From Thermothielavioides terrestris NRRL 8126 (Eukaryota > Ascomycota > Sordariomycetes > Sordariales > Chaetomiaceae): a DNA stretch of 64,000 nucleotides. The position numbers and the translations under genes are program-made. Positions 55,851 through 64,000 of the stretch are shown piece by piece; position 1 is the first letter of the stretch; the number at the start of each line of letters is the position of its first letter. Under the pieces are notes generated by a model. It had not been told where the DNA came from. It ran no database searches and was given only the letters and a program-made list of their open reading frames with translations. Location of the stretch: contig NC_016460.1 of assembly GCF_000226115.1 (NCBI RefSeq), positions 2,480,001-2,544,000 of the forward strand, given 5' to 3'.

Positions 55851-56872
55851 TGGCAGGTCACGGAAGAGCGAGGGGGAGAGGTGCAATTTATGTCACTCGC
55901 AATCCCAGGGTTGTATACCGTGTAAGACCAGCCATCTGTCGTTCTCTTCAGATAGGAATCCTGGTTTTTCTTCTTTTCTTAACGTTGTCCACCTTCCCCT
56001 CGTCGGCTGCGGTGGCGTGGCTCTGAGGTTGACCTTGGCCGCAGAGCCATATCGCCAACTCGAATGGGCCGATGCTTAGCGACCGGACGCTGTCGTCTGT
56101 GATGCGTCCTCATCCCAACCCAGCGGTTCGGCCAAGTCTAGGTCGGCAGATGGGCTTGTTCGCTGCTCAGCCTTAGGACCGACAGGGGTAGATGCATGCT
56201 CTCGGAGAATGGCGCTGAAGCTGATCCAGAGTATGACCCCCTATTGGACCACAAGCGAATGATGGGAACACAGCGTCCACGACTATCTCCTGGTTCACCC
56301 AACCATTCGTCATCTCATTGCTGTGTGAGGCGGGCTCCCCGAATGCACCACGAGTACGGAATACGACAAGTTCCGATATTCGCGAATGTGCTGCTGCTCG
56401 TGGAGAGCCCATTGTTATTCCTCCCACTCTGTTGTCCGTTATCCCAGCCAGCCAATCCCTGCTGCGTGACCAAATGAGCCCGACTCACCGCCACAAGGAT
56501 GCTGCCACGAGTCCCGCCTAGCGCAGTAGCTGGGCAGTCCGATGAGCGAAGCGGATCGACTACCTGCATGGCGGACTGGGCCACTCCCGATCGCGCTGGC
56601 GGCTGGAGGAAGGACTCGTTGTGTAACCCCGTTGACTAGTCCTAGTGCGCCCAGCTCCCGCTCGCCGGGGGGTAGTAGGCAGATTACGGCGTCATGCGTG
56701 GTCGAGACCCAGTCGTCCGCGTCGCCGGACAACCTTTCTCAGTCTCTTTTCCCCCACTGCCAGTCCCGCGGCTCTGTCTTCCGCATCGGTCGACTCTCCC
56801 CGAGTCTCTGCAAGCTTCTCTCTCTGTGTGTGTGAGCTGCTGCCCGGCCGTTCAAAGCATGGCTGATTCCGC
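55851..56872. other. Intergenic, 1 kb, with pyrimidine-rich kelch-gene leader
   Basis: From about 56735 to 56830 the plus strand is CT-rich and ends in a short GT run, the likely promoter/leader of the kelch gene. Nothing else is recognised. Confidence 0.45.
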
Positions 56873-56888
56873 ATGCTTCCCGAGATGA
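56859..56888 (+). promoter_or_regulatory. Nine-codon upstream ORF overlapping a start codon of the kelch gene
   Basis: An ATG at 56859 in a good context (A at -3, G at +4) opens nine codons and stops with TGA at 56886-56888. That TGA overlaps the in-frame Met codon at 56885 as ATGA, an arrangement that allows termination-reinitiation. The effect is inferred. Confidence 0.5.
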
Positions 56889-59488
56889 CGCTCTCCGCTC
56901 CGGACGCGGCACCGCTGTCGGTGCTTTGGCCCGGCGCGCTTGGCCGGCCGAGGGCCAATTACCGGGTGTCGCAGGCGTCCCATGCCACGTCTCGGCGGAT
57001 ATTGTTGTCGATACTACTTCTCTTGCTTATTCAGGGAACGTCGGCGCAGCTGGATCCGGTCAAGAACTTCTGCAGGCGGTTTGGCCACCAGACAGCTCTG
57101 ATTGACAGGAAGTTGTATGTCGATGGGGGGTTTATCAATTACAACCCTTTGTCGCAGTACCCGGCCAACTATTCCAGTGAGTCCTCGTCTCAGGGACCGG
57201 AGACGTCGCCCATGGCTTCCTGTCCACCCCGAGAGCTAACAATTCCAAGACACCGGACTCCAGTACCATGACCTCGACACCCCCGGTGCCGGGCGCATGC
57301 CCCAGCTCTACGCCAACCTCACCAAGAACTCCAGCATCCCCAGCGTCAGCGGTGGCACGCTCTGGGCGGACAACATCAACAAGCGATTCTACCTGTTCGG
57401 CGGCGAGTACTACCAACAGCCGCCCTCGCCCCAGTTCACCCTCTGGTCCTATGACACCCTCTACAACAGATGGGACGCCGTCGGGCAGCCCGCGCAGGAT
57501 GATATCGCTGCCGTTTCGTGGGGCGCAGGTGTCTCCATCTCGGAGACGGGCGAGGGGTACTACTACGGCGGGTGGAAGTCGAACAACACGGTGCCGGGCT
57601 GGGCCGGCCCGCCGGTTGCCGTGTCCAGGCTCGTCAAGTACAGCATGGACACCGACACGTGGTCGACCGACGTGGGTCCCGACTCGACCGGGCGGGCGGA
57701 GGGGGCCATGGTGTTCATCCCGGTCGGGGACGGCGGCATGTTGGTGTACTTCGGCGGCGTGCAGGATCCCCACGGAAACGGCACCTGGATCGGGCAGCCG
57801 ATGGAGACCATCTTTCTGTATGACGTCCTCAGCTCCAAGTGGTATTCCCAGAACGCCACGGGAACGGTTCCCCCGATGCGGAGGCGGTTTTGCGCCGGCG
57901 CGACTTGGGCGCCTGACCAGTCGAGTTATAACGTGTGAGTGGTGCACCGAGCGACGGAGGAGGGCCGTGTGAGCATCCCACTGATGGGAGTTGTTGTTCT
58001 AGCTATCTCTACGGCGGGGCGGGCATCTCCGCCGACATCCCGGGCTTCGACGACGTGTACGCCCTCACGATCCCATCCTTCCAGTGGGTGAAGATGTACC
58101 CAACCGACGGCAACCTGACCGGCGAGTATCCGCACCACTCGCTCACCTGCAACATCGTCGACAAAGCCCAGATGGTCATCATCGGGGGCACATTCCCAAC
58201 CAGCGACATGTGCGACGTTCCCGAGCAATACGGCTTCCACAACGCCGACCTCGGCGAGCAGAACCGCGAGAAAGCGCTCTGGCAGATCTACGTCACCAAT
58301 CTCACGGAGTACGCCGTCCCGGACCCCATCGTGAGCGCCATCGGCGGCTCGGCAGGGGGCGGCGCGACCAAGACGGCGCCACCCGCCGGCTTCGCCAGCC
58401 CCGACCTGCGCGTCCTGATGACGCGCAAGGCCAGCATTCCCACCCGCACGGCAACCCGCTCCATCACCACAGCAACAGGCTCCCCGGGGCAGGGGCAGGA
58501 GAACAACAACAACAACAAGCCCCTGTCGACCGGCGCGATAGCGGGCATCGCCGTTGGCAGCGCCGCGGCCGCCCTGGCGCTCGGCATCGCGCTCTTCTTC
58601 ATCATCCGCCGCCTCCGCGACCCCAACCGCCGCCGTCGTCATCTGCACCGTAGCCACGACAACGACAACGACAACGACGACCTCCCCACCACCCACCAGA
58701 AGCACGAGCTCCCGCAGGGCTGGAACAGCCCCCACGCCGCGACGAGCTCAGTAGCGACGACGACGACGACAGCGTTCGCGCCCGGAAACGGGTACCACCA
58801 CCCTCCCCGCTCGCCGGCCGAGCTGCCCGTGGGCAGCGGCGGCAGCTTCGGCGGCAGCGGCGGCGGTAGCGGAGGCGAGCCCGGCATGCCGCCGCGGCGG
58901 ACCGGGTCGGAGTCGTCGTGGCTCGACCTGCGCCGGGAAGAGCTGGGCTACGAGCTGGTTCCGCCCCCGCTCGCGCTGTCCTCGGGACACCACCACCACC
59001 ACCACCCTGCGGCCGGGGTGGCGGGGCCGGCGGGGCTGAGCGGAGGCGGCGGCGGGGGCAGCAGCACGACCGACTCGGGCACGGGCACTGGCTCGGGGAC
59101 GGGCAGCTCGGGGGAGCCGCAGGCGAAGGTGGATGCGGAGGGGAGGCTGTGGGTGCGGGTGAGTCCCGGCATGGGTTTGGGCTTGGGCTTGGGTACGGGC
59201 ATGGGCGTGGGCGTGGGTCAAATAGGTGGTGGAGGAGGAGGGAGTCCAGGTGGCGGTGGTGGGGATGGTGGTGCGTTGGCGCAGCATCATTCGCGAGGAG
59301 GGGAGCCGTGGAGGTACTCGCCCGTGGCCGTGACTGCTGGCTCGCAGATGGGAGGAGGGCTAGAGCCGCAGGAGCTGGACTGTGAGTCGAGACGAAAGGA
59401 TGGGGGTTTTGGGCTGGGAGAGGACGTGGCCGGGGATGATGGGGCGCACGGACGGCCGAAGAGGCATCTCACGTATTACCATCCTTGA
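56873..59488 (+). CDS. Kelch-repeat single-pass membrane protein
   Basis: Three exons, 56873-57176, 57250-57934 and 58003-59488, give about 824 residues with matching phases. A hydrophobic segment at about 41-58 ending in TSAQ looks like a signal peptide after an unusually long leader. The extracellular part (60-460) has kelch-type repeats with YLFGGE, YYYGGW, LVYFGG, YLYGGAG and MVIIGG strand motifs, so a beta-propeller is expected. A Ser/Thr/Pro-rich stalk precedes one membrane span (about 508-531), followed by a basic stop-transfer RRLRDPNRRRR. The cytoplasmic tail is very low complexity: Asp-Asn repeats, poly-Thr, six His, and Gly-rich runs. Similar fungal kelch membrane proteins are thought to act at the cell surface. 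The start could be 56873 or 56885. Confidence 0.85.
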
Positions 59489-60644
59489 TGCAGGAGAGAT
59501 GCGGCCGATCGTTCAGATGGGTACCTTGTTGGTTCTTTGCGGCTTGATGGTGTATTGGTGAGGGGCGGCCGGTATGTACAAGGGTAACTAGGGGCGTTCT
59601 GCGAGGGAGCATGGCGTATCAATCGAAAGACAAAGTTACGGACGCAAGGGGTGAGATTTTCTTGACAAACTGGGTTGATGCGGAAATAACCTTGGCATGA
59701 CTTCAGGCCGGGCTGAGGAACTTCATGGTGGTCCGGCCGTATCCGCAACTTCAGGATAGATAGGTAGATAGTACGGCATGGCAGTCAGCCCTGCTGAGAC
59801 GCTACACTCACCTCTTGTTTTTGGCAATGGCGCAACGCAGAGCACAAATCCGTGTGGTTTCACTTTCACCGACGGCTTCCATCGGTGAACAACACAACAG
59901 ATTGGCATGCCGCTGCGAACAAACCAACCAAACAACGACTCGAGCAATCAACCAACGCATTCCTCACAACGTCAGATCACGCAATTCATCGCGAAAGCTC
60001 CGTGTTCGGAATGATCGTCAGCACGTCTCACCCCGGGACCGGCAATTCCGAGTCAGATTGGGAACCTGAGCGCGTGTTCGGCGGTAACGAAGGTAATGCT
60101 TGAGCCGAGCGTGAGTCAAGCTCTCCGTCATTCGGCCAGCCGCTCGGCCCGGCCTCTGCTCCTGCAGGCTGCAGGCCGCAGTTCCGTTCCAGGCTGTCGG
60201 GTGGACTGTTGGACGGTGGGAGACAAGGACAGGGCCTCATGCTCTCAAGCAGGTACGCACCGGATTCGGATTCGGGTCCGGATCCGACGGGTTTAGGCCG
60301 TTGCGTTGCTGCACAGGCGCGTCCTCGGATTCGACGGGGCGGGAGCGGCGCGCATCCGCTGAGCGTGTGATGTAGGTCGGACTGTCGGGGACCTGCACTG
60401 TGTGCCGAGGTAGGCCGCGTTGGGTATCCGTAGGCGCTTGGTTAGCCAAGGGGAATCCCGTCTGGAATCTGGGCACAACTCTGCGTTTGCCGCTGCGCGA
60501 CATCGGAGAACTCTGAACGACTCATCCTCCGCGCGGGCCCCGAGCCCCGGAGGGACCGGGGTGCTGTGGGGCCGCCACCGGGGCCGGGAGAGCGGCGGCG
60601 TGCTAGAGGCGCATCTCGCTGCTATCCTGGCTTGCCGCACTGGC

Positions 60645-60672
60645 TCATATCACCGTGATCATATCACCGTGA
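60645..60672. repeat. 14-bp perfect tandem duplication
   Basis: TCATATCACCGTGA occurs twice in direct succession. Only two units are present. Confidence 0.85.
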
Positions 60673-61894
60673 TTTGCGATATGGGAAAGCCACTCTACTG
60701 GTCAGCAGCGGCCAAGCTAGGAGAGCGCCCAAAACGGACGGTCGCTTACACTACTGCCGGCTGGGCCAATGCCAAGCCAACCCTGCGGTTCCGATCTCTT
60801 ATCCGAACGATAACTCCCCAGAGTCGCGATAGCGTTATCCGTCAGTAGCGTAGCAGCGGCTCTCGGATCTGATCAGCGGCACCTTGAGTGACCAAAGCTA
60901 CAGAATCCGTCCACTCCTTCGAACGGAACCGTACTTGCTTTCAGTCGACATCGAAGCGAAGGGGGCGAGGACCGCGTGGGGGTCGGCTCCCTTGACCCCC
61001 ACTTGAAGGCCTGTTTGGTTGCGAGTCCACCACGGAGTGGTACCGAGCTGTTCCTTATCTATCGCGAAACCTCGAAAACCCGTCGTTACCCGGGGGGGCA
61101 GGCACAACCTTCCATTTTATTACCATGTGCGGAATATAGAGGCGCCTACCTATCTCTTGTCGGCACCAGCTCGGAGCATCGTGTTTAATTTTTGGAAGCG
61201 GAGCAGTTCGATCTGTGCCTGACCGTATCCACGGGAGTACATAACGCTCCTGTGTAGAGTGCGAGGATCGTCTGCAGCACGATGTCTTCCTGTTTGTTGA
61301 TGGTGGACCTGCGTTTCGCAGCTTCGCAAAGTTCAAGCCGAGAATGGGAGGTTGTGCGTGAGCCATGTGGTGTCGACTCGACGGAAGTGCGAAAATGATA
61401 CGGGATACGGGGACCACGTTTCGAATTAGCCTCGTGGCTCTGTTCACATTGCCGTCCGCTTTCGAGAGTCGGCCGCAGGTCATGGCTGCGTGCTGGTTGT
61501 AGGGGTCACCATTAACACATGACGATATTGCACGTGGCTCGCAAGAGTCTCGCCGGCGGATGGCCTGTCAAACACATCGTGCCCGTACTACGACTAGTGT
61601 AGTGAGAGTGGCAGACGCAGCACTGACATTGCCACAGCCGAAAGGGGAAGACGGCCATGATCCGAACGGTTCGTTGAACACCTTCGTTAGCCAGTCTGAA
61701 AGTCTCACACGTCAGCTCCCCGCCTTCTCGGCTTTGGAGCTCGTACCCCCACGCTGAGCGGCTCGGATGGCTTGGGGTCAGCTCATCCAAGAGCGCAGGC
61801 AATGCAAGATCGCAACCTTGCTGAGCCGCTGTGGGTCACGGATGATGCACCCAAAGGATCCAGGAACGCGGCGGATCATACACCATATTGCGCA

Positions 61895-61910
61895 TGTACT
61901 GTACAGTACA
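61895..61910. repeat. 16-bp perfect palindrome
   Basis: TGTACTGTACAGTACA is its own reverse complement and is followed by CTAGTAC. A shorter related string lies near 28897-28908. It lies in the gene-free right end. Confidence 0.85.
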
Positions 61911-64000
61911 CTAGTACCAAGTACCTGCTTCGCCAGTATTCCCCCAGTAGCAGCAGTGGGCTGACACGAGGGCTCGCTGCCGGATCTCTACACAGAACAC
62001 TAGCAAGCAAACAAGCCACTGGCGCTTAGCCAGTAACTTGAAGCATGTGCTCCAAGGGGGTTCGGCCCAGGGCGGCTTCCAAGTTTTTCTGCTGCGTCCA
62101 AGCGTCCATGGAAGGCAGAGCCTCGATCTTCAGTGGAGTCGGGGCTCAACGTGAATCGACGGAGAGATCAGATTGGCGCTTTGCGGTTCGTTGCTCCCGT
62201 CCTTTTCCCGACAACGGTAGTTACGTCACACACATTGTGATATTTTTTTCCTCCTTTGGTCATGAACGGCAAGCCGCTTCGAGGGTCGTTCCTCTGTAAA
62301 ACGAGATGGTGATGCCGGCATGCCAGCACATGCTGCAGACCACAGATCAAACTCTCTGTTCTTCCAGCAATTGAGAGCGGGGTCAGCCATCAAGGTCCCT
62401 CTGTGTAACTACCACAGTACGAAGTCGTCTTGGTTCTTCTGGGTCCCTGTCAGGCCGGCGGCTGTTCCTGGTCACCGCGTTCATCTCTAGGTTGGGGAAG
62501 AGAGGCTTGTGAGACAGGGCGCGAACGTGTTAGCCAAAAGGGTTGCGCTCTGCCTGCTTATTGCGTGGCGTCCTCCCAGGATCTCGTCATCTGACGCATT
62601 CTTCCAGAACTTGGAGCAAGTCAGGTTCCACACCAATTGGGAGGCCTGAAAGTTTGAGAAGTGCAAGTCAGCCGCGGGAAAAATCTTCACCGTCATCCGG
62701 GACACCGGGGCACCTGATGCTAAAGTCTTAAGGACGATGGCTCACGGATGGCTCGGCGTTGCGCGACTGGGTAAGTTACGCGTGATGGGAGCCCAGAGTT
62801 CGCGCCCACCATTGCAGCTTACGCTCGCCTGCCTGGCTGGGCGTTGTTGGATGGCCAAGGTAAGGTACCTCCCTTCTTGAAGTTGTAGTCAGCCCGGCGT
62901 ACACAGTATCGAGTACCTGTGCAACCTTGTTGGCATTCCCCAATGCATGCACATCCCAAGATGGATTCAGGGACCTGCGGCACAGTACGTGCCTGGAGGT
63001 AGCACACAGTAGGTACCGATATTCCTTTCTATGCCACAGTCGTCATTGGAAACTCGGAGCTCGGAGCAGCCATGGTCAGGAACTGAACTGGAACCTCGAT
63101 GAACTCGCAGCAGCGCACAGAGTCATGCGAGCCCTGCACACCGTAAAGTGGGTTCCAGCCAATCACTTGGCAAGATCACGTCTCACGACGAACCATCCAG
63201 GCCCAGGTACCCTCCACAGTACGGAGGCACGCAGGAGGTGTGAAGTCAGTCAATTGAGCTCGCAAATGTGGGAAAGATATCACGACATTCTCGCAACAAT
63301 CGCCGTCTCCAAATGCTGTCATCCGTCACGCGGAAGCTGTCACCGCACCGACCACATGGGAACATAAACGTATAGTACTCCATACATAGCAGGTAGGCTC
63401 GTGTAATACACAGTACGGATACTCACAGGGGTTTCGACGAAAGCAGCGGGATGCATTCACAGCCCAAAGCTCCAGGCTGACTGTCCAACCGACGAGTCCC
63501 GCGCTCGCAGCTCGGCACACCTCACGGGGAAGCAGGGGCAAGAATACGGAATACATTAGGTTGGTATGTACGTGTACCTTAACAAAACGGAGAGACAGGG
63601 GCAAGGGACAGGGTTCCGCCAGGGTCCCGCCGTGGCACCCCACATTCTCATGACGATCCACTGGAACCCCTCCTTTCAGCCCCTCTCAGGATGCCGCCAG
63701 AACATGCGCCGGTTAGCTAATCGATGCGACAAACTGGACGGCGTGACCAGCTTCACTACACTACAAGAGGACTTCGCACCCTCTCCTCGTCTTCCTGCAA
63801 GACTCTCCTCCCCTCATCTTGTCCGCATCTGTCGCTATTGAGCAGGCAGACAGGATCCGAACTCCGACTTGGCCAAGAGGACCCGTCACAGAGGAGCTTT
63901 CTTACCTACCTACCTACAAGCTCTCGCGTCTTTCACACCGTGAGGTGACTCTCGCGGCCCGCATGGTGTAACATTATCCACTGGGGCAAGGTTCAACTGG

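Larger units (their letters stand above)
59489..64000. other. 4.5-kb region without a recognisable gene
   Basis: Open frames here are short, overlap in several frames and show no domain. A perfect 14-bp tandem repeat lies at 60645-60672 and a perfect 16-bp palindrome at 61895-61910. Runs of CTAC/TACC units occur near 63903-63918. It may hold regulatory DNA of a gene to the right of the window. I see no transposon homology and no tRNA. Confidence 0.45.

Noticed and set aside
59489..64000. Possible tRNA or other structured RNA gene in the right end
   Set aside because: I scanned for A/B-box-like and T-arm-like strings and found no consistent cloverleaf; a dedicated covariance search would be needed to claim one.

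Overview
The window looks like a contig-internal piece of a filamentous ascomycete genome, most likely Sordariomycetes (a Sordariales or Chaetomiaceae-like fungus). The reasons are GC-rich genes with short GT...CTAAC...AG introns, CT-rich gene leaders, fungal families (two Zn2Cys6 regulators, an ITC1-type remodeller subunit, a Sordariomycete-style SAP18), and a transposon degraded by C-to-T/G-to-A transitions as expected from repeat-induced point mutation (RIP).

Layout. Bases 1-7362 are AT-rich, stop-riddled Ty1/copia DNA: the 3' internal part of one copy (1-1235), an LTR (1236-1539), a complete second internal region (1540-7150) and a second LTR (7151-7362). This is a tandem internal-LTR-internal-LTR arrangement. 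From 7363 the sequence switches to ordinary gene-bearing DNA. In order it holds: Gtr2/RagC GTPase (-), MIF-like protein (-), four-TM protein (-), LCAT-like alpha/beta hydrolase (-), glutathione S-transferase (-), complex I B15/NDUFB4-like subunit (+), SAP18 (-), PRP18 (+), COP9 signalosome subunit 1 (-), a Zn2Cys6 regulator (+), an Xaa-Pro aminopeptidase (+), an L-type lectin cargo receptor (-), ALG8 (+), ITC1 (+), a PDI-like protein with a reading-frame problem (+), a second Zn2Cys6 regulator (-), an unrecognised 402-residue protein (+) and a kelch-repeat membrane protein (+). The last 4.5 kb show no gene.

Most genes are housekeeping and unrelated in role. Two divergent pairs link related functions: the lectin cargo receptor and ALG8 (glycoprotein traffic and N-glycan precursor synthesis), and SAP18 and PRP18 (HDAC/splicing-associated factor and splicing factor). 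Exon models were built by eye from conserved protein context, phase consistency and consensus splice sites; no transcript evidence was available. I see no clearly novel multi-gene system. The most unusual items are the tandem retrotransposon with a 92-bp duplication in one LTR, the PDI-like gene whose frame is broken by an 8-base insertion or rescued by a 32-base intron, the MIF homologue without an N-terminal proline, and the ITC1 gene whose first coding exon is only the start codon.
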